Assembly (NCBI GenBank): GCA_000335715.1
Contig: AMYZ01000007.1
Span: 1 to 64,000 of the forward strand
Direction of reading: 5' to 3'
DNA: 64,000 bases
Source: a beta proteobacterium L13
GTDB lineage: Bacteria; Pseudomonadota; Gammaproteobacteria; Burkholderiales; Chromobacteriaceae
Shown: in pieces, positions 15,760-24,584 of the stretch
Layout: every line of letters starts with the position of its first letter
Position numbering within the stretch: the first letter of the stretch is position 1
Position numbers and translations under genes: made by a program
Notes under the pieces: model-generated
Databases searched by the model: none
What the model was told of the DNA's origin: nothing
The model's input: only the letters and a program-made list of their open reading frames with translations

Positions 15760-17577
15760 ATGAACAATACTTTTCAGCGCGCCGGCCTGGTACTGGCGCT
15801 GGCTTGTCTGGCCGCCTGCGGCGGCGGGGGCGGGGGCGGTGCTGCGGGTACCCCCACGGCGAATACCGGCAGCACGCCTGCGGCAGGCAGTGCCGGCAGC
15901 GCCACCACGCTGAGCGGCGTGGCCGCCACCGGCAAGGCGCTGGCCAGCGCGCGGATCAGCCTGCGCGACGCCGCCGGCGTGATCCGCCGCACCACTAGCG
16001 ACAGCAACGGCGCATTCAGCCTAGATATGAGTGGCCTGCAGGCACCGATGGTGCTGGAGGCGCAGTCCGGCGGCACCACCCTGTACGCGCCGGTATTTGC
16101 CGGCGATACCCACGTCAACGTGAACCAGCTGACTAATGCCCAGCTGCGGCAATGGCTGCGCAGCCGCTGCGCCGACGACACCTGCCGCGGCCAGGCGGCC
16201 ACCCAGCAGCTGTATGACTTTCTGGCGGCCGGCAAGGGCGATCTGGCGACGCTGACGGCGGATAGCTTCGATAGTGACTTGCTGGCGCTTACCAGCGCTG
16301 CGGGTGGCAGTGCCGGCAAGCTGCGTACCGACAAGACCTTTGCGGCCAACGGCAAGGGATGGGACGCGCTGCTGGACGCGAACCCTTACGGCGCCATCAC
16401 GGTGGGCGACAACGGCATCACCAGCCAGGCTGGCCTGCTACAGGCCGCTGTCAGCAGTGTGCCACTGGCCAGCGCGCCCGTCTTGCCGACCTACCCGTAC
16501 GACAATCTGTGCCGCGGCACGCTGAACGCCACCGTATACCGTACCGCCAATGTGGACATGTACGGCCAGGGCATCAGCGCCGACCAGCAACGCCGCGCCG
16601 CCTTGCTGGCCGATTACTACCTGCGCATGGAGCGCAGCCGTTTCGAGGTGCAAACCGATACCGGGCTGACCGGCCAGCGCGCGCAGTATTGCGTGGATGG
16701 CAGCGCGGTGAATGCCGGTGGCAGTGCCAGCGGCGGGGCGATCGGTGGCAGCCTGGGTTATTTCAGCGGCCCGCAGGCAGCGGGCGAGGACGACTGGCGT
16801 CAGGTGCTGCACCACGAAACCGTCCACATGGCGGTGAACGCCGCCACCGGCAATACCGCAGCAGGCGGCCCGAATATGGTGGAAAAGTGGCTGGATGAGG
16901 GTTTTGCGGTGCACTTTGCCGGCCAGGACGGCTGGCTGAGCGACGTGGACGGCTGGTTTGCCGACAGCGACCACAGCGTGCACCCGATGGATGTGGGGCT
17001 GGATGGCATGATCGGCAGCCAGCGTTTTGGCAACCTCGGCTACTACGAGATGTTCCGCCTGATGCTCAAGCAGCTGGAAACCGCCAACGCCGGCCCGCAG
17101 GAGCTGGGCCGCCGCGTGGCCAGCGTGCTGCGTGCTGTGAAAGGCAAGCCGATTGCCACTAACCCCGGCGTGTTCCAGGCCGCCGCCAGCCAGTATCTGT
17201 TCGGTTACACCCCGTATGCGACCTGGCGCAGCAATCTGCCTGCCACCCTGCGTGATTACGTGGCCAGCCATACCGTGGCCGTTGGCGTGAGTGGTGGCAC
17301 TGTGTTGCGTGGCAGCCTGCTGGCGGAAGGCGCGGCAGTCAGCTGCAGTAGCCTGCGCAATGCGCAAGATGTGCAACTGGTGGCTGGCAAGCTGCTATTG
17401 CCCAAGGTGGACGGCAGCTATCGCCTGCTGGCGCTGCAGTCGGTGAGCAAGGCCGGCGGCCAGGCCACGGTCAGCTATTACCCGCTACAGACCGTCACCA
17501 TCAGCAATGGTGCGGCCAACCCGGCCACGCTGGCCCTGGCCGGCCAGACGGTGGCCAGCCTCAGTTGCAGTAACTAA
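15760..17577 (+). CDS. Lipoprotein with gluzincin-type zinc metallopeptidase domain
   Basis: Exported lipoprotein of 605 aa: lipobox LACLAAC, then a run of seven glycines and a Thr/Ser/Pro/Ala linker. Residues about 50-120 look like a carboxypeptidase-regulatory-like beta domain (ATGKALASARISLRD). The catalytic part has HETVH (His352, Glu353, His356) and, 24 residues later, WLDEGFAVHF with Glu380, the arrangement of M1-like gluzincins with a third zinc ligand Glu. Two Cys pairs follow the linker. Substrate unknown. GAGGAG precedes the start. Preceded by the small lipoprotein. Confidence 0.75.
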   Translation: MNNTFQRAGLVLALACLAACGGGGGGGAAGTPTANTGSTPAAGSAGSATTLSGVAATGKALASARISLRDAAGVIRRTTSDSNGAFSLDMSGLQAPMVLEAQSGGTTLYAPVFAGDTHVNVNQLTNAQLRQWLRSRCADDTCRGQAATQQLYDFLAAGKGDLATLTADSFDSDLLALTSAAGGSAGKLRTDKTFAANGKGWDALLDANPYGAITVGDNGITSQAGLLQAAVSSVPLASAPVLPTYPYDNLCRGTLNATVYRTANVDMYGQGISADQQRRAALLADYYLRMERSRFEVQTDTGLTGQRAQYCVDGSAVNAGGSASGGAIGGSLGYFSGPQAAGEDDWRQVLHHETVHMAVNAATGNTAAGGPNMVEKWLDEGFAVHFAGQDGWLSDVDGWFADSDHSVHPMDVGLDGMIGSQRFGNLGYYEMFRLMLKQLETANAGPQELGRRVASVLRAVKGKPIATNPGVFQAAASQYLFGYTPYATWRSNLPATLRDYVASHTVAVGVSGGTVLRGSLLAEGAAVSCSSLRNAQDVQLVAGKLLLPKVDGSYRLLALQSVSKAGGQATVSYYPLQTVTISNGAANPATLALAGQTVASLSCSN

Positions 17578-17586
17578 GCAAACGGC

Positions 17587-17617
17587 TGCGGCCAACCTTG
17601 CTGCAAGGTTGGCCGCA
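17587..17617. terminator. Hairpin of two inverted 10-mers
   Basis: TGCGGCCAAC (17587) and GTTGGCCGCA (17608), extended to TGCGGCCAACCTT / AAGGTTGGCCGCA, form a strong stem between two convergent genes. No T run. Confidence 0.65.
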
Positions 17618-17632
17618 TGGCCATTGCCTACG

Positions 17633-18973
17633 CTACACGTGCAGCAGCAAAAAGCGCCGCTCCCACGGGCTGATCACGTTGAAGTACTCGCCGTACTCGG
17701 CTTCCTTGATGGCGCTGTAGGCCTGGATGAAATGCTCGCCAAACAGCTCGGCCAGCGGCTGGCAGTTCATCAGCAGGTCGATGGCGTCGTCCAGGTGGCG
17801 CGGCAGCTGGTGCGGCTGGTCGTAGGCGCTGCCGGCCAGCGGTGCGTCCGGCTGCAGGCCCTGCGTCATGCCCAGGTAGCCGCAGGCCAGGCTGGCCGCC
17901 AGCGCCAGGTAGGGGTTCACGTCCACGCCGGCCAGGCGGTTTTCCACGCGCCGTGCTTCCGGGCCGCTGTGCGGCACGCGCAGGCTGCAGGTGCGGTTGT
18001 CGTAGCCCCAGCTCAGGTTGATGGGTGCCGAGGTAAAGCGCGATAGCCGGCGGTAGCTGTTTACATAGGGGGCGAAGAAGGGCATGGCGGCCGGCAAATA
18101 GGTTTGCAGCCCGCCGATAAAGTGAAAGAACGCTGGCGAGGCGCTGCCATCGGGCTGGCTGAAGATATTGTGGCCGCCGTCCAGCGCCACCACGCTCTGG
18201 TGGATGTGCATGGCGCTGCCGGGCTGGCCCTGCATCGGCTTGGCCATGAAGGTGGCGTACATATTGTTGCGGATGGCCACCTCGCGCACGGTGCGCTTGA
18301 ACAAAAACACCTGGTCGGCCAGCGCCAGCGGGTCGCCGTGGTCCAGGTTGATCTCCATCTGCGCGGTGCCCATTTCGTGGATCAGCGTGTCCAGCGCCAG
18401 CCCCTGCGCCTGGCACCAGTCGTACATCACATCGAAGATGTCGTCGTATTCGTTGACGGCGTCGATGCTGAAGCTCTGCATGCCCGCCTCGGTACGGCGC
18501 GTGCGGCCCACTGGCGGCTTGAGTGGCATGTCTTCGTCCGGCTCCAGCTGCACCAGGTAAAACTCCATTTCCGGCGCCACAATCGGCTTCCAGCCCTGCT
18601 GCTCGTACAGTTTGAGGATGCGCTTGAGCACATTGCGCGGTGACAGTACGGCCGGGGTGCCGTCGAAATTGACGCAGTCGTGAATGATCTGGGCGGTGGG
18701 CTCCTTGGCCCACGGCACCGGGCGGATGGTGCCGGCGTCGGGGATCAGCCGCATGTCGGGGTCGGCCGGGGCGGTGAAGTCCTGCTCCGGGTAGTCGCCG
18801 GTCACCGTCATCATCAACACTGCCTCGGGCAGGCGCAGGCCCTCGGCGGCGTTGTACTTGTGGCGCGGCACGATCTTGCCGCGTGCCAGGCCGGTCATGT
18901 CCGGTATCAGGCATTCCACTTCGGTAATGTGGTGTTCGTCCAGCCAGCGCTGGATGGTTTGGGCATCGTTCAT
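17633..18973 (-). CDS. Glutamine synthetase family protein (gamma-glutamylpolyamine synthetase-like)
   Basis: Cytosolic ligase of 446 aa of the glutamine synthetase superfamily, shorter than GlnA and closest in style to PuuA / GlnA3-type gamma-glutamyl-putrescine synthetases. Seen: EMEFYLV (metal-binding Glu), the second metal site in HEMGTAQMEIN, ATFMAKP, GSAMHIHQS, and NRTCSLRVP at the ATP/substrate site. The start at 18973 follows GGAGAG. No other puu genes are adjacent, so the amine substrate stays open. It is transcribed divergently from the DUF748 gene. Confidence 0.85.
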   Translation of the reverse strand: MNDAQTIQRWLDEHHITEVECLIPDMTGLARGKIVPRHKYNAAEGLRLPEAVLMMTVTGDYPEQDFTAPADPDMRLIPDAGTIRPVPWAKEPTAQIIHDCVNFDGTPAVLSPRNVLKRILKLYEQQGWKPIVAPEMEFYLVQLEPDEDMPLKPPVGRTRRTEAGMQSFSIDAVNEYDDIFDVMYDWCQAQGLALDTLIHEMGTAQMEINLDHGDPLALADQVFLFKRTVREVAIRNNMYATFMAKPMQGQPGSAMHIHQSVVALDGGHNIFSQPDGSASPAFFHFIGGLQTYLPAAMPFFAPYVNSYRRLSRFTSAPINLSWGYDNRTCSLRVPHSGPEARRVENRLAGVDVNPYLALAASLACGYLGMTQGLQPDAPLAGSAYDQPHQLPRHLDDAIDLLMNCQPLAELFGEHFIQAYSAIKEAEYGEYFNVISPWERRFLLLHV

Positions 18974-19162
18974 GAGCAGGCTCTCCGGTGACAAGGCTGC
19001 CGGATGGCGAGCCTTGTGGTTGTGCTGTCTTGCGTTGCCGCATGGCGGTGGCGAAAAGGTTATAGAATGCAGGCAAACGCTTGTCCGCATTACCTTTCAG
19101 CAAAAACGGGGCCATGCTGTGGCTTGCGCCCTCGTCACCCTTACCGCCAGATTGTTACCGTC

Positions 19163-22100
19163 ATGACCGAAGCCTCACCGCCACCTGCCGCTCCTGCTAG
19201 CTCACCCTGGCCGCGCCGCCTGTTATGGACAGGGGGCACGCTAGCCGTATTGCTGGCGGGCAGCTGGGCCGCCGTGCCGCAGCTGATCCAGCATTACGCC
19301 GGGCAGTGGGCGCAGGGCATAGGCCGTCAGCTGACGTTTGGCGAGGTGGTATTCGAGCCCTGGGCGCTGCGGCTGAGCTTGCGCGACATCCGCCTGGCCG
19401 ACCGCGACGGCAGCCCCTTGCTGCTGGCCAAAGGCTTGCGGGTGGACGCCGACGCGCTGCCTTTGCTGCTGGGGCGGGTATCGCTGGCCGAGCTCGCGCT
19501 GGATGCGCCGCAGCTGCTGGCCAGCCGCGATGCTGGCGGGCAGTGGAACTGGGCGCGCTTTGCCGCCGACGCTGCCGGCCCGGCCAAGGCAGAGCCCAAG
19601 GATAGCGAGCCGGTGAAGCTGCTGATCGCCCGCCTGGCTATCAAAGAAGGCCGTATCCAGCTGCAGGACGCGCTGGCCGGCGGGCTGCAGCGCCAGCTAC
19701 TACCGCTGGACTTACAGCTCAAAAACCTGTCCACCTTACCCGGCAGCGATGGCCGCTACCGGCTGGCCGCCGCGCTGGACGACGGTACGCAGCTGGACTG
19801 GCAGGGCAGCCTGCAGCTGCAACCGCTACAGTCCGACGGCGTGCTGAAGGTGCGCGACCTGACGCTGGCCGCGGTGTGGCCCTACGTGCAGCCCCACCTC
19901 AAGTTGGCCGCACCGGCCGGCAAGCTGGGCCTGAGCGTGCCGTATCACCTAGACCTCAAGGGCCAGACGCTACAGCTGGGCAGCCAGGGTTTTGCGGCCA
20001 ACTTGCAAGGGCTGGCGCTGCAGGCGCCGGCTAGCGGCAGCCCGTTCAAACTGGCCAGCCTGACGCTGGGCGGCGGCCAGTTCGACCTGGCATCGCGCCG
20101 GCTGGCCATTCGCCAGCTGACGCTCAGCGGTGCCGAGCTGGCCACGGTGCTGGACCGCCACGGCCGTGCCGACTGGCTGGCCGCCATACCGCCCGCCGCC
20201 CAGGCCAAACCGGCAGCCAAACCGGCAGCCAGCCCCGGCTGGCAGCTGCAGCTACCCGCCATCACCCTGCAGGACTGGCAGCTGCGCGCTACCGACCGGC
20301 GCTTTGTCAGCCCGCTTAGCGCTAGCCTGACGCTGCAACGCTTGCAGGCTGCGCTAACCATTGGCGCTGACGGCGGCGTGACACTGGATAAGGCCACGCT
20401 GGCGCTGCGCGACCTGGCACTGGCCAGCGGCCGCCAGCCACCACAGGCCCGCCTGGCCGTGCTGGACGTGGCCGCCAGCAGTGCCGACCTGGCCAAGCAT
20501 CAGCTGTTAATCGGCGATATCCAGCTACGCGGCTTGCAGTTGGCCGCCGCGCGTGACAAACAGGGCGAGCTGGATTGGCAACGTCTGCTGCGCCGCCACC
20601 CGCAGCCGGCAGCGGCCACGGTACCGACATATGCCGACCGCACGCCCACACCGGCCTGGCAACTGCGCTACCCGCAGCTGACGCTAAGCGACAGCCAACT
20701 GCGCTGGCGCGACGCCACTACCGCGCAGCCGGTGGCCCTACAGCTGGCGCTGGACCGCGTGCAGGTACAGGGCAGCCCGCAGCAGGGCTTTGCGCTGGAC
20801 TGGCAGTCGCGGCTGGGCCGTGGCCAACTGGCGCTGCAGGCGCAGCTGGCGGCCAACCTGCAAGACATAGGCGCCACGCTGGACGCGCGCAAGCTGCCGC
20901 TACACGGCGTGGCGCCGTACGCGCTGGACGCCACCACGCTGCGTTTTGGTGGTGGCGAGCTGTCGGCCAAGCTCAAAGGCAGCTGGAAAAACCGGCGCTG
21001 GCAGGCCGACGGCCAGCTGGCGCTGGCACATTTGGCCTTGTACGAACCCGGCCAGCGTGAACCGCTGCTGGGCTGGCAGCGCCTGCAGCTGGATGGCATC
21101 CGTGCACGGCCGCAGCGCATCAGCGTGGGCGACGTACGGCTGGTGTCGCCGCAGCTGCGCTTCATTCTGGACGAACAGCGCGTCCCCAACTTTGCCCACG
21201 TGCTGAAAGCGCAGCCTGCTCCTGAGACGGCATCGCCAGCGGCCAACCCTGCGGCTAAACCGGCTGTCGTGCCGGTGGTGGATGTGCGTGCGGTACGCGT
21301 GCGTGACGCGCGGCTGGACTTTGCCGACCGTGGCCTCAACCCCGGTTTCGGCACCCGCATCCATAGCCTGTCCGGTAGCGTGCTGGGCTTGTCCAGCCAG
21401 CCTGGCCGTCGTGGCACGGTAGCGCTGGATGGCCGCGTGGACCAGTACGGCGACGTGCGCATCCGTGGCAGCCTGTCGCCACTGGACGTGACCCGCGACC
21501 TGGACATGGCGCTGAACTTCCGCAACATCCCGCTGGGCAGCCTCAACCCGTACGCGATGACCTTTGCCGGCTGGAAGATTACCGATGGCCGCCTCGGCAC
21601 CGAGCTGCGCTACTTGCTGCAAGACCGCCAGCTAAAGGGCGACAACCGCATGGTGGTGGACAACATCCAGCTGGGCGAAGAAGTGGCCGACTACCAGGGC
21701 ACGCGCCTGCCGCTACGGCTGGCGGTGGCCATTCTGGAAGACAGCGACGGGCGTATCGATCTGTCGCTGCCGGTGGCCGGCAGCCTGGACGCGCCGGACT
21801 TCAGCTACGGCCACCTGGTGTGGCAGGCGCTGCGCAATGTGCTGGTGAAGGTGGCCACCGCGCCGTTCCGCGCGCTGTTTGGCGGCGAGGGCTTTGACGA
21901 AATCTACGCCGACGCCGGCGACGACCGCATCCCGCCGCCGGAGCGCGAAAAACTGCACAAGCTGGCCGATCTGCTGGCCAAGCGCCCCAAACTGAAGCTG
22001 GCGCTGGGCGGCGGCTACGACGCAGCTGGCGACGCCACTGCGCTGGCACGGCAGCAGGTGGATAGCGACATCCTGCGGCGTGCCGCTTACAAGCTGCACG

Positions 22101-22438
22101 CCGACGAGCCACTGCCGGTGCCCGACCTGGGCGACCCGGCCGTGCGTAGCGCGGTAAGTGACGCCTACAGCGTGCAGTTCGGCCGTATTGCCTGGCTGAA
22201 ACGGGTAGCCACCACGGCAGACACGCCGGCACGGGCGCAAACCATGCGCGCCGAGCTGCTGGCTGCCCGCCAGGTAGACGACAAAGCGCTGCAAGCGCTG
22301 GCCGATGCCCGCGCCAGCGCCGCACGCCAGCTACTGTTGGCCGCGCAGCCTGGCTTGGCCGAGCGCATCACGGTGCTGGCACCCGAGCCGGTAAAGCCCG
22401 CTGCCGATGGCGTGCCGCTATTGCTGAAGCTGCAATAA
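19163..22438 (+). CDS. DUF748 / AsmA-like envelope protein
   Basis: Large envelope protein of 1091 aa with one N-terminal transmembrane helix (about 20-43) and a long periplasmic beta-rich body of AsmA/TamB-like repeats. The C-terminal part carries the DUF748 pattern (LHKLADLLAKRPKLKLALGG, followed by a helical OmpA-like tail). AsmA-like proteins are thought to bridge inner and outer membrane and move phospholipid; this protein's own role is untested. Many Gln, Leu, Arg and Asp repeats reflect the repeating beta strands. The start at 19163 leaves a short basic cytoplasmic segment before the helix. Confidence 0.8.
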   Translation: MTEASPPPAAPASSPWPRRLLWTGGTLAVLLAGSWAAVPQLIQHYAGQWAQGIGRQLTFGEVVFEPWALRLSLRDIRLADRDGSPLLLAKGLRVDADALPLLLGRVSLAELALDAPQLLASRDAGGQWNWARFAADAAGPAKAEPKDSEPVKLLIARLAIKEGRIQLQDALAGGLQRQLLPLDLQLKNLSTLPGSDGRYRLAAALDDGTQLDWQGSLQLQPLQSDGVLKVRDLTLAAVWPYVQPHLKLAAPAGKLGLSVPYHLDLKGQTLQLGSQGFAANLQGLALQAPASGSPFKLASLTLGGGQFDLASRRLAIRQLTLSGAELATVLDRHGRADWLAAIPPAAQAKPAAKPAASPGWQLQLPAITLQDWQLRATDRRFVSPLSASLTLQRLQAALTIGADGGVTLDKATLALRDLALASGRQPPQARLAVLDVAASSADLAKHQLLIGDIQLRGLQLAAARDKQGELDWQRLLRRHPQPAAATVPTYADRTPTPAWQLRYPQLTLSDSQLRWRDATTAQPVALQLALDRVQVQGSPQQGFALDWQSRLGRGQLALQAQLAANLQDIGATLDARKLPLHGVAPYALDATTLRFGGGELSAKLKGSWKNRRWQADGQLALAHLALYEPGQREPLLGWQRLQLDGIRARPQRISVGDVRLVSPQLRFILDEQRVPNFAHVLKAQPAPETASPAANPAAKPAVVPVVDVRAVRVRDARLDFADRGLNPGFGTRIHSLSGSVLGLSSQPGRRGTVALDGRVDQYGDVRIRGSLSPLDVTRDLDMALNFRNIPLGSLNPYAMTFAGWKITDGRLGTELRYLLQDRQLKGDNRMVVDNIQLGEEVADYQGTRLPLRLAVAILEDSDGRIDLSLPVAGSLDAPDFSYGHLVWQALRNVLVKVATAPFRALFGGEGFDEIYADAGDDRIPPPEREKLHKLADLLAKRPKLKLALGGGYDAAGDATALARQQVDSDILRRAAYKLHADEPLPVPDLGDPAVRSAVSDAYSVQFGRIAWLKRVATTADTPARAQTMRAELLAARQVDDKALQALADARASAARQLLLAAQPGLAERITVLAPEPVKPAADGVPLLLKLQ

Positions 22439-22675
22439 GTACCGCCCGCCAAGTGTTATTGCCCGCTATCGCCTTGCGATGCCTGCCCTGCAGGGCAGGG
22501 GAGTTGAAAGCATGCTGACAGCAAATAATGGCAAGCTTGGTGCAAGCCGGCTTGCCTAATGCACTGTGCTGGTTCATACCACAACAATGGCAATAAAACG
22601 GTGCCAAGCTGCGGGTATCCCCAATGGCGGCTGATGCTCATGCCTGTTCTGATGCGCTGGCCGCTGTATGCGCAA

Positions 22676-22683
22676 GCCGATAA
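22676..22683 (+). promoter_or_regulatory. Possible sigma-28 (FliA) -10 element
   Basis: A perfect GCCGATAA lies 26 bp before the chemoreceptor start. The expected TAAA at -35 is not present at the proper distance, so only the -10 is supported. Confidence 0.4.
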
Positions 22684-22709
22684 TGATAAATAAGAGAGGA
22701 AACACCCCG

Positions 22710-24320
22710 ATGAAGCTGTCTACACGCCTGCTGATTCTTACTTTGGCTAGTTTGTTTGGCCTGCTGCTGCTAGGTGGCATGTCGCTGTATTTCAAAAAGC
22801 AGGGTCTGCTGCACGAAAAAGAAACCCAGATCACCCACTTGCTGCAAGTGGCAGAAAATATTGTGGAGCGCCATGCCAAGCTGGCAGCCGAAGGCAAGCT
22901 GCCCGAGGCCGAGGCCAAGCAGCAAGCGCTGAAAGCGCTATCCATGGTGCGCACCAACGAGGTGTATTTCTTTGTGCGCGACAGCGGCAATGTGATGTTG
23001 TACCACCCGAAAGAGTCCCGCATCGGCAAATACGACGATGGGGGCAAAGGGCCGGATGGCCGCACCTCGGTAGAGGTGTACGCCGAAGCGCTGACCAAGG
23101 CACAGTACGGCATGGTGTACGTGGTAGCCGCCCGCCCGGGTAGCGATGTGGATATCCCGAAACTGAACGGCGTGGTACGCGCCCAGCCTTGGGGCTGGGT
23201 GGTTGGCACCGGCTTTTTTGTAGATGATATCGACGAGATTTTCTGGAGCGAAGCACGCTGGATGCTGTTGTTTGTGGTCATCGGCATTGTGGCGGTAGGC
23301 GTACTGGCCTGGCTGCTGTCGCGCAGCATACTGCGCTCGCTGGGCGGTGACCCGGCCTACGCCGCAGCGGTAGTGCGCCGCATTGCCGAGGGCGATCTGA
23401 CTGAAAAAATCGTGGTCAATGGCCCGTCGCACAGCTTGCTGGGCAGCATGCACGCCATGCAACACAAACTGGCGCAGATCATTACCGATATCCGCACCGG
23501 CAGCCACGACATTGCCGACGCCGGTACCCAGCTCAAGCAGCACATGGGCCACCTGCAAAGCGTGTCGCACAATGCCAGCGAGTCTACTGCCTCGGCCGCC
23601 GCCGCCATCGAGCAGCTGTCGGTCAGTATCGACCACGTCACGGCCAGTGCCCGTGATAACGAAAATGACGCCCGCCACACGGTAGAAGAGGCCGCTAACG
23701 GTACGGCCCTCACCAGCGAAGCCAGCCGCCACATCGAGCTGATCGCCAGCCAGATTGGCGAGGTAAATAACCAGGTGCACTCGCTGTCCGAACGTACCCG
23801 CCATATCAGCGGTATTGCCGAAACCATCCGTGAAATTGCCAACCAGACCAATCTGCTGGCGCTGAATGCGGCCATCGAGGCGGCCCGCGCTGGTGAAACC
23901 GGGCGCGGCTTTGCCGTGGTGGCCGACGAAGTGCGCAAGCTGGCCGAGCGTACCGCGCTGGCAACCGACGAAATTTCGTCCATCGTACAAGCCGTGGTAA
24001 CCGATACCGGCGCCGTCTCTGGCCAGGTACAAAGCATTGCCCCGGTGGTGGAGCAAGGCGTTACACGCGTGCAAGAAGCATCCAGCGCACTGCAGGCCAT
24101 TAACGGCCGTGCGCAGGATTCGCTCAGCCGCATCCGCTCGGTGGCACTGGCCATGTCGGAGCAGAGCAAGGCCGGTACCAGCATTGCCGGCAGCGTGGAA
24201 CAGGTTGCCGGTGTGGTGGAAGATGCCTTGTCGTCTGCCAGCCACGCGGTAGAGCAGGTCAATGCCATTCATCAGCAAGCCGAAGTGTTGCGCGCCTCGG
24301 TAAACCGTTTCCAGACGTAA
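22710..24320 (+). CDS. Methyl-accepting chemotaxis protein with a single Cache domain
   Basis: Chemoreceptor of 536 aa. Transmembrane helix at about 8-28, a periplasmic single-Cache domain at about 35-180 ([34 protein letters not shown]), a second helix at about 190-210, HAMP, then the signalling hairpin with the conserved tip [20 protein letters not shown] and [18 protein letters not shown]. Single-Cache receptors of this type often sense small carboxylates, which is inference. GAGAGG lies upstream. It is a lone receptor gene with no cheA/cheW next to it. Confidence 0.93.
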   Translation: MKLSTRLLILTLASLFGLLLLGGMSLYFKKQGLLHEKETQITHLLQVAENIVERHAKLAAEGKLPEAEAKQQALKALSMVRTNEVYFFVRDSGNVMLYHPKESRIGKYDDGGKGPDGRTSVEVYAEALTKAQYGMVYVVAARPGSDVDIPKLNGVVRAQPWGWVVGTGFFVDDIDEIFWSEARWMLLFVVIGIVAVGVLAWLLSRSILRSLGGDPAYAAAVVRRIAEGDLTEKIVVNGPSHSLLGSMHAMQHKLAQIITDIRTGSHDIADAGTQLKQHMGHLQSVSHNASESTASAAAAIEQLSVSIDHVTASARDNENDARHTVEEAANGTALTSEASRHIELIASQIGEVNNQVHSLSERTRHISGIAETIREIANQTNLLALNAAIEAARAGETGRGFAVVADEVRKLAERTALATDEISSIVQAVVTDTGAVSGQVQSIAPVVEQGVTRVQEASSALQAINGRAQDSLSRIRSVALAMSEQSKAGTSIAGSVEQVAGVVEDALSSASHAVEQVNAIHQQAEVLRASVNRFQT

Positions 24321-24340
24321 TAGCCAGCTTGTCATTGCTG

Positions 24341-24369
24341 ACGCCTCCTGCGGGAGGCGTTTTCGTTTC
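24341..24369 (+). terminator. Terminator after the chemoreceptor
   Basis: ACGCCTCC / GGAGGCGT with a TGCG loop and a TTTTCGTTT tail. Confidence 0.85.
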
Positions 24370-24381
24370 TGATCTGGTGTC

Positions 24382-24474
24382 GTCGGCTTGGCGGGCGGCG
24401 CATGGAGCCATGCGCTAGGCCAGCTGCGTGCCTCGCCGGAGTACGAGCAGTTGCGCCAGCAATACTGGCCGTGA
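24382..24474 (+). pseudogene. Possible 3' remnant of a lost gene
   Basis: An open reading frame without a start codon runs into a stop at 24472 and ends LRASPEYEQLRQQYWP, which reads like a real protein C-terminus. The frame is closed just upstream. It may be the tail of a deleted gene between the chemoreceptor and nrdJ; a chance reading is equally possible. Confidence 0.2.
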
Positions 24475-24584
24475 ATGCCCGCTCCGCCCTTGACCCCCAT
24501 CAATGCCCTGTACCACTAAAAATTGTGTAATCTGCCACTTGGGGTGCTACATATGGTGGTGTGGTCATGAAAAGGGAGCAGGCA

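Noticed and set aside
15815-15845. G-rich tract after the lipobox as a phase-variation site
   Set aside because: The tract is broken by C bases into runs of five Gs, too short to slip readily.
17628-19115. Second long minus-strand frame over the glutamine synthetase-like gene
   Set aside because: Shifted shadow of the true frame; it lacks the synthetase motifs.
22679-22694. Partial Fur box GATAATGATAA before the chemoreceptor
   Set aside because: Only the first half matches; the second half of the inverted repeat is missing, and the bases are better explained as part of GCCGATAA.
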